12,785 nt of DNA from DASPXY01 sp038227745 (GTDB taxonomy: Bacteria; Planctomycetota; Planctomycetia; Gemmatales; Gemmataceae): NCBI GenBank assembly GCA_038227745.1, contig JBBRPS010000237.1, forward strand, positions 1 through 12,785, in the 5' to 3' direction. Below the pieces are notes generated by a model. It saw only the letters and a list, made by a program, of their open reading frames with translations. It did not search any database and had not been told where the DNA came from. Positions 1-7,060 of this stretch are shown here, piece by piece (position 1 is the first letter of the stretch; each line of letters starts with the position of its first letter). A program made the translations under genes and the position numbers.

Positions 1-2438
1 ATCTCGACAGCCGTCGTCGTGCTCAAGGGACGGCTAGCAAGTACCTGATGGCTGTCGTTTTCCAGCACCAGCGTGTCGCCGTCGCGGCGCAGCGTCAACC
101 TCACATCCCCTGCGTTCGCAGGCACTTCATAGTGCAACGGTTGCAGAGGCGGCGCGCTCACCACGATCGAGATCGACTTGGACCCAGGGCTGACGTCATA
201 TCGGCCATCGCCCGAGTAGGTTGCCGTGATGGTGTGCTGGCCACCGGCGAGGTTGCTGACGGTCAGGGAAGTCGCACCGTCCACCAGCGGGATTGGGCCG
301 CCGGAACCGAGCGGCTGGCCGTTGTCGGTCAGTTCCACGGTCCCGGTTGGGAAGGGGCCCGCTCCGGTCAGGGGGCCGACATTGATCTGAAACGTCACCT
401 GATCGTCGCCGAACGCGCTGTCCGGACCGGTGACGGTCGTACTGGTGGCCTGGCGGGTGAGGATGACGGTCGCGGAACCGGCGCTCACCCCGTAGTTGGC
501 ATCCCCCGAGTAGGTTGACGCGATCGTGTGCTGGCCCGGCGAGAGCGTCTCGGTGGCAAACGCGGCCCCGTCCTGGAGCATCAGCGGCATGCCGTCGCCG
601 ACCGGAGCCCCGTTGTCAGTCAGGGTGACTGTCTGGGTGGGGGTGGGGCCTGTCCCGCCGAGCAGCGAGGCGACGTGGACCTGGATGTAGACGGGGTCGC
701 CGAAGGTCAAGTTGCCGAGGACGGAGACCGACGTCTGGGACGGCTGGTGCGAAGGCGTGGTCACCGTCAAGGAACTGGGCTCCGACGCGGTCGTCCCCGA
801 CGCGCTGCCGGCGAAGTTGCCCTGCTCACCGTAGACGGCCTTGACCGCGTAGCTGTTCGGGGGCTTGTCGATCGGCCGCGTCAGCGTCGCCACGCCGTTT
901 TGCAGGTCAGCGGTGTCGAGGATGTCCGGGCCGACGTAGAAGGTGACCGTGCCGGTCGGCGTGCCCGCGTCGCTGGTCACGGTGGCCGTGAGCGTGACGT
1001 TCCCGAACTGCTCGACCGTGCTGGGCATCACACCGGCCAGCGTCGTGTGGGTGGACGAACTGCCCCTGACCACTGGGTTGACGTTTGGGTTGAGGAGCAC
1101 GGTCACCCGCCCGAATGGGGTGAAGGTCGGCGTGAGGGCGAACAGCGAGGCCACGTTGATGACGTCCTGGCTGCCGTCGCCGTTCACGTCCCCCATGAAC
1201 AGCCGGCCGGTGGCGATGTTACCCTCGGTGAGCCCCAGCGGTTGGAGGTCGGTGTACACCGGGAGCCCGAAATTGCCGTCGCCCGGACCGGCCGCGAGGC
1301 CGACGACGTACTTGTTGCCCCCATGCTCGGGGTCGGAGATGCCCTGGTCGGGGTTGAAGGCCAGGGCCGTCGCGCCGTTGTCGCCGAACCGACCGGCCAC
1401 CGCGCCGGCCGCCGCGAACGACGAAGCGGTGTCCGGGTCGCCGCCGGTGTACGGGCCTGCGGCGAAGGGCTGGAAACTGCCGTCCGCCGCACCCTTGAAG
1501 AAGACGACCTGGCTCCCCGCGTTCACGGTCAGATCGAGGAGCCCGTCGCCGTCGATGTAGCTCGCCGTCATTTGCTGGGCGCCGGCGGGCGTCGGCGTGG
1601 CGAAACTGGTCATGAAGACTTCCGGGCCGGAGGTCTTCTTCACCGTGAGGACACTGGCCTGCGAACTGATCACCGTGCCGACACCGGCCTGCGAACTGCT
1701 CACAACGTCGACGTGGCCGAGCGCGAACACGGCGTCGTCGAGGCCATCACGGTCGAGGTCCTCGGCCACCACATCGGTCGGGTCGATCGAGACGGTGGTG
1801 TTCGCCCCGAAGTTCAGCGGCGCCGCGGTCACCTCGGTGAAGGTGCCGTTGCCCTGGTTCTGCAGCAGGCGCATGATGTTGTCGCCGTTGGCCGGCATCA
1901 CGGCGACGTCGAGTTGCGTTCTGCTGGTGAAGTGGCCCAGCACCACGGCGCCGCCCGGGTCGTTGATGTGGCGCAAGAACGTGGTACTGCTGTTCGCGAC
2001 CGTCAGGCCGTCGGCGCTGCCGAAGAACACCTTCAACGCCAACCCGCCATCGTCCAGCACGAGGTCGTCGAAGGCGTCGCCGTTGATGCGGCCGACCGCA
2101 AGGTTGCGCACGCCGTCGTACAGTTTGAAGTTCGGCCGCTGCTCGAGCGCCAGTGTGGCCTGCACCGGGAAAGTGTTGTCGCCGCGTCCGTAGGCCACGA
2201 CCACGGCGGGCGGGCCGGTACTCCCTTGCTCGGTCGCGAAGGCGAGGTCGGGCTTGCCGTCGCCGTTGAAATCGCCGGCGACCGCATAGCGGGCCGCTGG
2301 CACGTCTGGCAGGTCGGTGGCGACCGCACCGGCGAAGCTGAGCAGGACACGATCTTCCAGCGCGTCCACGAGGGGCTTCCAGGACCGGCGGCCGCAACGG
2401 GCGGAAGTGCCGCGGGAGGTGAACAGGTTCCAGGTCAT
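1..2438 (-). CDS. Secreted FG-GAP/VCBS-repeat protein with three Ig-like domains (3' end beyond window)
   Basis: The frame is open from the ATG at 2438-2436 to the left window edge, about 812 codons, so the C-terminus is missing. Residues 1-34 are basic and end in LEDRVLLS (27-34), the planctomycete LEPR-XLL-type N-terminal motif of exported or surface proteins. Residues about 45-440 carry degenerate FG-GAP/VCBS repeats with Asp-rich calcium-loop motifs such as DFNGDGKPD (56-64), DLDRDGLDD, YIDGDGLLD and DVNGDGSQD, which suggests a beta-propeller. Three Big_3-type Ig-like domains follow (about 458-550, 565-650 and 656-755), with hallmarks PTGTVTFY and GQHTITATYSGDGRY. After them a new beta-rich segment begins and runs off the window. 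The start is supported by GGAG nine bases upstream. Likely role: cell-surface or extracellular structure or adhesion; the ligand is unknown. A 30-bp internal tandem duplication lies at 1651-1710. The family call is firm; the function is not. Confidence 0.9.
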   Translation of the reverse strand, partial: MTWNLFTSRGTSARCGRRSWKPLVDALEDRVLLSFAGAVATDLPDVPAARYAVAGDFNGDGKPDLAFATEQGSTGPPAVVVAYGRGDNTFPVQATLALEQRPNFKLYDGVRNLAVGRINGDAFDDLVLDDGGLALKVFFGSADGLTVANSSTTFLRHINDPGGAVVLGHFTSRTQLDVAVMPANGDNIMRLLQNQGNGTFTEVTAAPLNFGANTTVSIDPTDVVAEDLDRDGLDDAVFALGHVDVVSSSQAGVGTVISSQASVLTVKKTSGPEVFMTSFATPTPAGAQQMTASYIDGDGLLDLTVNAGSQVVFFKGAADGSFQPFAAGPYTGGDPDTASSFAAAGAVAGRFGDNGATALAFNPDQGISDPEHGGNKYVVGLAAGPGDGNFGLPVYTDLQPLGLTEGNIATGRLFMGDVNGDGSQDVINVASLFALTPTFTPFGRVTVLLNPNVNPVVRGSSSTHTTLAGVMPSTVEQFGNVTLTATVTSDAGTPTGTVTFYVGPDILDTADLQNGVATLTRPIDKPPNSYAVKAVYGEQGNFAGSASGTTASEPSSLTVTTPSHQPSQTSVSVLGNLTFGDPVYIQVHVASLLGGTGPTPTQTVTLTDNGAPVGDGMPLMLQDGAAFATETLSPGQHTIASTYSGDANYGVSAGSATVILTRQATSTTVTGPDSAFGDDQVTFQINVGPLTGAGPFPTGTVELTDNGQPLGSGGPIPLVDGATSLTVSNLAGGQHTITATYSGDGRYDVSPGSKSISIVVSAPPLQPLHYEVPANAGDVRLTLRRDGDTLVLENDSHQVLASRPLSTTTAVE
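1651..1710. repeat. 30-bp tandem duplication inside the FG-GAP region
   Basis: Positions 1651-1680 and 1681-1710 are two adjacent 30-bp copies differing at 6 positions. In the protein they give two 10-residue units sharing the core SSQAxVxTV (about residues 243-263). The insertion is in frame and lengthens a loop or strand between two FG-GAP-like units. Confidence 0.7.
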
Positions 2439-2447
2439 GACTCGGAT

Positions 2448-2451
2448 CTCC
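2448..2451 (-). promoter_or_regulatory. Ribosome binding site of the FG-GAP/Ig protein
   Basis: GGAG on the minus strand, nine bases before the ATG at 2438. It fixes the start that gives the LEDRVLLS N-terminus. Confidence 0.65.
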
Positions 2452-2580
2452 AGGAAAGAAGGAAGTATTGCCCCGCCCCCAGGGGGGCGCGGGACCGGCC
2501 GCAGGCGCGCACCCCGAACGAAGGGGCGGGGCGCTCTCGCGAACAAACGGTCAACAGTTTATCGGACTCAAGACGGGCGG

Positions 2581-2642
2581 CTGTAGGTCAGGCTTTCCAG
2601 CCTGACACGTCGCCCCGTCAGGCTGGAAAGCCTGACCTACAG
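2581..2642. repeat. Perfect 26-bp inverted repeat with nested hairpins (REP-like palindromic element)
   Basis: The left arm 2581-2606 and right arm 2617-2642 are exact reverse complements around a 10-nt spacer (2607-2616). Each arm also folds on itself: GTCAGGCT, a TTCC or GGAA loop, then AGCCTGAC. The element can therefore form one long hairpin or a pair of short ones. It lies in the gap between the kinase stop (2688) and the next gene's start (2438). No T-run follows on either strand, so a classic intrinsic terminator is doubtful. The arm sequence resembles short palindromes scattered in Gemmata-like genomes; that is recollection, not a search result. Possible roles are a mobile palindromic (REP/RAYT-type) element or an mRNA 3'-end stabiliser for the kinase transcript. 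Confidence 0.8.
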
Positions 2643-2687
2643 CAAACCACGGTCGTATCACGGGCGGCAGCCTGGGGACGGTCCCGC

Positions 2688-5600
2688 TCAGCGCGGGCCG
2701 CCCGCGGGCCCGGGCGCCGCCAGGCGGAGAATGTACACCGCGCCGTTGGCGGTGGCGACCGCCAGGTGCCGGCCGTCGGGGGCGAAGGCGACCGCGGAAA
2801 CCTGCCCCGGCAACACCCACTCGCGCTGCTTCGCCCCCGTCGCCGCGGCCCAGAGGATGATCCGGCCGTCCGCCCCAACCGAGGCGAGCGTCCCGCCGTC
2901 GGGCGCGAACGCCACGGACCAGACCCGATCGGCGGTGTGCCCCTCGAGCACCGCCTTCTCTGTGGGCGCGGGTCCGCTCAGGTCCCACAACTGCACGGTG
3001 GCGCCGGGGCCGCAGGTGGCCAGCGTCTTGCCGTCGGGGGCAAACGCCACCGACCACACCCTGTCCTTCAGGCCGGGCAGGACCGCCTTCTCTTTCGGCT
3101 CGGCCCCGCTCAGGTCCCACAGCCTGACCACCCGGTCCCGGCTGGCGCCGGCCAGCGTCCGTCCGTCCGGCGCAAACGCCAGCGCGAACACTTGCCCGTC
3201 ACTGCTGGCGAGGACCGCCTGCTCGCGGGGTTGGGGGCCGCTCATGTCCCAGAGCTGGATGCTGCCATCGGCAGTGCCGGCGGCCAGCACCTTGCCGTCC
3301 GGGGCACAGGCCAGGGAGAACACACCCCGGGGCGTACCGTTGACCTTGACCTCGAGCGCGGCGCGTTCCTTCGGCTCCGTCCCGGCCAGGTCCCACAGCC
3401 GGACGATGCGGTCCTGGCTGCCGGAAGCAAGGGTCCGGCCGTCGGGGGCAAAGGCGATCCCCGCGACCCCGCGAGTGCGTCCCTGGAACACGACGTGCTG
3501 TTTCGGTGCGGTGCCGCTCAGGTCCCACAGCCGGACGCTGCCGTCATGGCTCGTCGAGGCCAGCGTCCGGCCGTCCGGGGCGAACGCGAGCCCCCGGACC
3601 CATTCCGCGTGTCCCTGGCCCGCGGCCGCTCGTTTCGGCCGTACCCCGTTCAGGTCCCACAGCCGCACGGTGCCATCGGTGCTCCCCGTCGCCAACGTCT
3701 GGGCATCGGGCCCGAACGCCACCGCGTACACGTAACCATGAGCGGCGGGGGTTGCCGGGAAGACCGCCCGGCTTTTGGGCTCGGTCCCGGCCACGTCCCA
3801 CAAGTGCAGGTTGGCGTCGGAGGCGGCGGCCACCAGCGTCTGCCCGTCGGGGGCAAAGGCCACGGCGGTCAGCCCGCTGGGGACATCAAGCACGGCCTGT
3901 GCTTTCGGCTCCGCCTGACTCAGGTCCCACAGCCGCACGGTCTTGTCCCAGCTGGCGGTCGCCAGCGTCCGGCCGCCCGGGGCGAACGCCACCCCGGTCA
4001 CCCGGTTGCTATGGCCCGGGAGCAGCCGCTGTACCCTGGGTTTTGGCCCGGTCAAGTCCCATAACCGCACGACCCCTTCGTAGCCGCCGCAGGCCAGCGT
4101 CCTGCTGTCTGGAGAGAAGGCGAGCCGCAGCACCCCGATCTTGTCCGCCTGGAGCACGGCCCGTTCTCGGGGCGCGACCCCGGTCAGGTCCCACAACCGC
4201 ACGCTGGCATCGTTGCCGGCGGAGGCCAGCGTCCGGCCGTCCGGGGAGAAGGCCACGGCCTGCACCTCGCCCGTGTGCCGGCGGAGCACGACACCGACTT
4301 TCGGCTCGGCCCCGCTCACGTCCCACAGCCGCACGGTTTTATCCCTGCCGGCGGAGACCAGCGTCCGGCCGTCCGGGGCGAACGCCACCGACCACACGAT
4401 GCCGGCATGCCCCGAGAGGACCGCCCGCTGGCGCAGCTCCGCGTCCCACAGACGTACCAGGCCATCCTCGCCGCCACTGGCCAGGCGCTTGCCGTCGGGG
4501 CTGAAGGCCAAGCTGAGGCCCTTCCCGCCGTGCCAGCCGCGGTGTTCGCCCAGCACGGCCACCAGTTCCTTCGGCTGCCAGGCGAACCGTTCCACCGCGG
4601 GGATCTGCGCCGGGTCGAGGCGGTCCAGCGGGCCGAGAAGACGGGCGGGCGACTTCGAGGGGCCGGGCGGGACCTTGGCGATCACCTTGCCCCCCTGCTC
4701 GAGAGTCACCTGGTTTCCTTCCGGGACCTCGATGACCGTCTCTTTCCCCTCCTTGTCCCTGATGCGAATGACGACCTGCCCGACGAGCAGCCCGCCGCCC
4801 ACCAGCAGGAGCGCCGCCGCCGCCGCGAGCCACCGGCCCCGGCGGGCGGCCTTCGGGCCTGGTCCGGCCGGCCCGCCAGCCTCCAGGGCCGCCAGCGCGG
4901 CCTGGACTTCACGGGCGGACTGCGGCCGATCCTGGACGTCCTTGGCCAGCAGCCGCGCGATCAGGTCGGCCAGGGGCGCCGGCACGTCGGGATTGAGTCG
5001 CCGCACCGGCGTCGGCCGATCAAGGGCCAGGGCCGTCAGCAGGCTGATCGTGTCCGCCCCCTTGAACGGCGCCGCCCCCGTACACAGGTGGTAGAGCACA
5101 CAGCCGAGGCTGAACAGGTCGCTGCGGGCATCGACCGCTCCGCCGCGCGCCTGCTCGGGCGCCATGTACCCCGGGGTGCCCATGACGGTCCCCGTCTGCG
5201 TCAGCGGCAGGGCCGCCGCCGGGCGCGCCAGGCCGAAATCCATGATCTTGACCCGGTCGGTGTCGGCCTCGCGCCAGAGGTTGGCGGGGTTGATGTCGCG
5301 GTGGATCAGGCCGTGCTCGTGCGCGACGGTCAGGCCCGCGGCGACCTCGCGGCCGATCCGCAGGACCGCGGCCACCGGCAGCCGGGTTTCCCGCTGCAGC
5401 TGCGCCTGGAGCGTCTCGCCCTTGAGCAGCGGCATGACGAGGAAGGGGATGCCGCGCTCCTCGCCGACCTGGTGGATGGCGACGATGTGGTCGTGTTCGA
5501 GGGCGGCCGTGGCCCGCGCCTCGCGCAGGAAGCGCTGGCGGGCGGTCGGACTGGCCGCCAGGGCCGGCTTCAGGGTCTTGAGGGCGACCAGGCGTTGGAG

Positions 5601-6089
5601 CTGGGGATCCTCGGCCTGGAAGACCACCCCCATGCCGCCGGCGCCCAGCAGCGTCAATATCCGGTACGGGCCAAGCCGGCCCAGCTCGTCCGGCCCCTGG
5701 GCGGGGGCCAGGAAACCGTACGCCTCCGGCGGGTCGGTTGCCGCGGAGGCTTCCTGCCGCGCCCCCGCCGCCGCCGTTGTTGGGGGCGGTAGCCGGCGCA
5801 GCCGCTCGATCAGGCCGGTGACCGCCTCCTCGGGCTCTTCGGGGGCGTCCCGGGCCAGCCGCATGGCCTCCACCAGGGTGTCCGGCGCGTTCAGCGTGCG
5901 CGCGGCCCGCACGCACCGGGGGCACCCCTCCAGGTGCTGCGCTAGCCGGTCGGCCTCCGGGTCGGGGAGCTGCCCGAGCAGCAGTTGCTCCAGCTCCAGG
6001 TCGCCGGGACAGGCGGGAGCGCCGCGCACCGCTCCCGCGCCCGAAGGGACGGGAAGACTACTCCAGCGAGGGTCCGTACGGTCTGCCAT
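2688..6089 (-). CDS. Membrane Ser/Thr protein kinase with anti-sigma-like zinc finger and 14 WD40 repeats
   Basis: 1133 residues. An HxxxCxxC motif (H52, C56, C59) sits in a segment like zinc-binding anti-sigma domains. A PknB/Hanks-type kinase domain spans about 141-400: glycine loop GAGGMGVVF (149-157), K171, alpha-C E190, HRD (263-265), DFG (284-286), MAPEQ (309-313) and R388. The catalytic loop reads HRDINPAN, with N267 replacing the usual Lys. A single hydrophobic helix (about 420-441) follows, then 14 WD40 repeats (about 524-1120) of the form VAFAPDGRTLASxxxDxxVRLWDL, enough for two seven-bladed propellers. Predicted topology: kinase in the cytoplasm, WD40 domain outside. It lies 91 bp downstream of the ECF sigma gene, so co-transcription is likely. 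The ATG at 6089 has AAAGGAG ten bases upstream. Substrate and signal are unknown. The domain calls are firm; kinase activity is uncertain because of N267. Confidence 0.96.
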   Translation of the reverse strand: MADRTDPRWSSLPVPSGAGAVRGAPACPGDLELEQLLLGQLPDPEADRLAQHLEGCPRCVRAARTLNAPDTLVEAMRLARDAPEEPEEAVTGLIERLRRLPPPTTAAAGARQEASAATDPPEAYGFLAPAQGPDELGRLGPYRILTLLGAGGMGVVFQAEDPQLQRLVALKTLKPALAASPTARQRFLREARATAALEHDHIVAIHQVGEERGIPFLVMPLLKGETLQAQLQRETRLPVAAVLRIGREVAAGLTVAHEHGLIHRDINPANLWREADTDRVKIMDFGLARPAAALPLTQTGTVMGTPGYMAPEQARGGAVDARSDLFSLGCVLYHLCTGAAPFKGADTISLLTALALDRPTPVRRLNPDVPAPLADLIARLLAKDVQDRPQSAREVQAALAALEAGGPAGPGPKAARRGRWLAAAAALLLVGGGLLVGQVVIRIRDKEGKETVIEVPEGNQVTLEQGGKVIAKVPPGPSKSPARLLGPLDRLDPAQIPAVERFAWQPKELVAVLGEHRGWHGGKGLSLAFSPDGKRLASGGEDGLVRLWDAELRQRAVLSGHAGIVWSVAFAPDGRTLVSAGRDKTVRLWDVSGAEPKVGVVLRRHTGEVQAVAFSPDGRTLASAGNDASVRLWDLTGVAPRERAVLQADKIGVLRLAFSPDSRTLACGGYEGVVRLWDLTGPKPRVQRLLPGHSNRVTGVAFAPGGRTLATASWDKTVRLWDLSQAEPKAQAVLDVPSGLTAVAFAPDGQTLVAAASDANLHLWDVAGTEPKSRAVFPATPAAHGYVYAVAFGPDAQTLATGSTDGTVRLWDLNGVRPKRAAAGQGHAEWVRGLAFAPDGRTLASTSHDGSVRLWDLSGTAPKQHVVFQGRTRGVAGIAFAPDGRTLASGSQDRIVRLWDLAGTEPKERAALEVKVNGTPRGVFSLACAPDGKVLAAGTADGSIQLWDMSGPQPREQAVLASSDGQVFALAFAPDGRTLAGASRDRVVRLWDLSGAEPKEKAVLPGLKDRVWSVAFAPDGKTLATCGPGATVQLWDLSGPAPTEKAVLEGHTADRVWSVAFAPDGGTLASVGADGRIILWAAATGAKQREWVLPGQVSAVAFAPDGRHLAVATANGAVYILRLAAPGPAGGPR
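2730..4520 (-). repeat. Fourteen WD40-encoding DNA repeats
   Basis: About 130-bp units recur within the kinase gene, each with a strongly conserved block for AFAPDGRTLAS and another for VRLWDLSG. The high DNA similarity between units suggests expansion by duplication or ongoing homogenisation. The last two units are the most diverged: their terminal motif is ILWAA and then YILRL in place of LWDL. That fits closing blades of a propeller. Confidence 0.8.
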
Positions 6090-6099
6090 GGATGCCAGG

Positions 6100-6106
6100 C
6101 TCCTTT
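6100..6106 (-). promoter_or_regulatory. Ribosome binding site of the kinase
   Basis: AAAGGAG on the minus strand, ten bases before the kinase ATG at 6089. It is the clearest Shine-Dalgarno sequence in the window and supports that start. Confidence 0.75.
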
Positions 6107-6144
6107 CGCTGGAAGAGTACGCAGTGCGGCGGGAAACCTTACAG

Positions 6145-6163
6145 AAAAATGGCGGCGACCGCC
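6145..6163 (-). terminator. Small hairpin plus T5 between sigma factor and kinase (possible attenuator)
   Basis: On the minus strand GGCGG-TCG-CCGCC (6163-6151) is followed by A and five Ts (6149-6145), directly after the sigma factor stop. The 5-bp stem is short, so it may cause only partial termination and set the sigma:kinase ratio. It could also be chance in GC-rich DNA. A 10-bp palindrome CCGCGCGCGG lies just upstream (6164-6173). Confidence 0.35.
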
Positions 6164-6180
6164 CCGCGCGCGGAGAAGGG

Positions 6181-6747
6181 TCAGTCGAGGAGGCCGTCCA
6201 GCTCCTGGCGCAGGCGCTGGAGCACGCGGCTCCTGGCGACGTAGACGGCCCCCTCGCTGAGGCCCAGTTCGGCCCCCACTTCCGCCGCGGACCGTCCCGA
6301 GACGACGTGCTCCCAGCAGGCCCGCCACGTGGTCGGCCGGAACTCCGCCTTCATCACTTGCAGGGCGCGGACGACCAGCTGCTGCCGGTACTCGTCCTCC
6401 GCGATCTCCGCGACGAGGTCGGGGGCGGCCAGTTGCGCGAGGGCGGCGGCGCCGACCTCGCGCGGGCGGACGGCCCGGCGGCGCTGGTTATCGCGCCACC
6501 TGTTCAGGGTCAGCGTCAGCAGCCAGCTGCGAAAGCTCTGGCGCCGGTCGTAGGTGAACTCGGGGAGTTTCTGGACGAGCGTCGTGAGGATGTCTTGCAC
6601 GAGGTCGGCGGCGTCCTGGTCCTTCAGGCCTTGCCGGCGCGCCCAGGAGAAGAGGAGGGGCGTGTAGAGATCCACGAAGCGCGTCCAGGCCTCGCGGGCG
6701 GCCGGTTGCTTCAGGCGCTCGAGCAAACTGACGGAGGTGGTGTACAT
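6181..6747 (-). CDS. ECF-type RNA polymerase sigma factor
   Basis: 188 residues, the usual ECF length. Region sigma-2 spans about 22-88 (FVDLYTPLLFSWARRQG, then DQDAADLVQDI and SFRSWLLTLTLNRWRD), where it contacts core polymerase and the -10 element. Region sigma-4 spans about 138-183, with a helix-turn-helix around SAAEVGAELGLSEGAVYVARSRVLQRL, for -35 recognition. The type matches planctomycete ECF factors genetically linked to Ser/Thr kinases, and a kinase gene follows 91 bp downstream. The ATG at 6747 is the only usable start: an in-frame TGA lies at 6783-6781 and no other start codon comes between. No good Shine-Dalgarno precedes it, so translation may be weak or leaderless. It is probably controlled by the downstream zinc-finger kinase (inference). 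Confidence 0.95.
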   Translation of the reverse strand: MYTTSVSLLERLKQPAAREAWTRFVDLYTPLLFSWARRQGLKDQDAADLVQDILTTLVQKLPEFTYDRRQSFRSWLLTLTLNRWRDNQRRRAVRPREVGAAALAQLAAPDLVAEIAEDEYRQQLVVRALQVMKAEFRPTTWRACWEHVVSGRSAAEVGAELGLSEGAVYVARSRVLQRLRQELDGLLD

Positions 6748-6886
6748 GCCACGACGCCTGCCGGGGGCAGGTCCAGATAGTCAAGGGATCGCCGATGCGG
6801 TGCCGCAAGAGCATTCTCCCGTGAGGCGGTGCGGAACGCAATGGATAGTCTTATTCCCAGAAACGCGGGAGGTGGTGCAAGATGCT

Positions 6887-6920
6887 GAAAAGCCCACGGG
6901 TGGCTACCCGTGGGCTTTTC
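6887..6920. terminator. Bidirectional intrinsic terminator-like hairpin
   Basis: A perfect 15-bp stem (6887-6901 with 6906-6920) and a GGCT loop (6902-6905). The stem starts with GAAAAGCCC and ends with GGGCTTTTC, so it presents a T-run on both strands. It lies 141 bp past the stop of the giant surface protein gene and upstream of the sigma gene, so it probably ends the former transcript and isolates the sigma-kinase unit. It may also belong to a dispersed palindrome family. Confidence 0.7.
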
Positions 6921-6932
6921 TCATGCAGCGTG

Positions 6933-6959
6933 GCGGAAGTGGTGGAACAGGCAGACGCG
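6933..6959 (+). pseudogene. tRNA-Leu-like 5' fragment
   Basis: The 27 nt starting GCGGAAGTGGTGGAAC and ending GGCAGACGCG match the acceptor strand and D-arm of a bacterial tRNA-Leu: position 8-9 TG, D-stem GTG pairing with CGC, and a GGCAGAC D-loop. The following bases do not form an anticodon stem, and no CTTCCGC with CCA closes the acceptor. It is therefore not a working tRNA. It could be a relic of an insertion or rearrangement at a tRNA gene, or chance similarity. Confidence 0.4.
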
Positions 6960-7060
6960 AAGGCGGGGTGGCGCGAGCGCGAAACGGCAAGCCCTCTCCC
7001 GGCCCTCACCCCTCGCCGTTGAACCCCGACGGGCCGGCTCGGCAACCACCGGCCTTCCGG

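Larger units (their letters stand above)
2439..2687. other. Intergenic gap between kinase and FG-GAP gene
   Basis: This 249-bp gap holds the inverted repeat at 2581-2642 and a C-run/G-run palindrome around 2471-2488, close to the start of the downstream gene. I see no convincing sigma-70-type promoter. The TTGACC at 2554-2549 (minus strand) has no matching -10 element. Confidence 0.6.
6748..7060. other. Non-coding gap upstream of the sigma factor
   Basis: This 313-bp gap has no credible gene on either strand. It holds the hairpin at 6887-6920, the tRNA-Leu-like stretch at 6933-6959, and whatever promoter drives the sigma gene. A weak candidate -35 on the minus strand is TTGCAC (6880-6875), with an AT-rich AATAAG about 19 bp further on. 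The heptamer GATAGTC (plus strand) occurs twice, at 6776-6782 and 6844-6850; neither is proven to be functional. Confidence 0.5.

Noticed and set aside
2471..2488. C-run/G-run palindrome as a terminator.
   Set aside because: The loop is only about two bases when fully paired, there is no T-run, and it lies just upstream of a start codon.
2581..2642. Insertion sequence bounded by 26-bp inverted repeats.
   Set aside because: Only 10 nt lie between the arms, so there is no room for cargo. It is a palindromic element, not an IS.
528..4064. Very long open frame on the plus strand (about 1178 codons).
   Set aside because: It lies antisense to the FG-GAP gene and the WD40 part of the kinase, crosses their intergenic gap, and its protein has only low-complexity Arg/Gly/Pro-rich composition. 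This is a GC-rich shadow of repetitive genes.
6748..6880. Defined promoter or operator for the sigma factor (TTGCAC/AATAAG pair and GATAGTC repeats).
   Set aside because: Spacing is long, the match to consensus is weak, and the heptamer repeats are short enough to occur by chance.
6933..7030. Complete tRNA-Leu gene on the plus strand.
   Set aside because: Only the acceptor 5' strand and D-arm fit. There is no anticodon stem-loop, no TTC arm and no complementary acceptor 3' strand in the next 100 nt.
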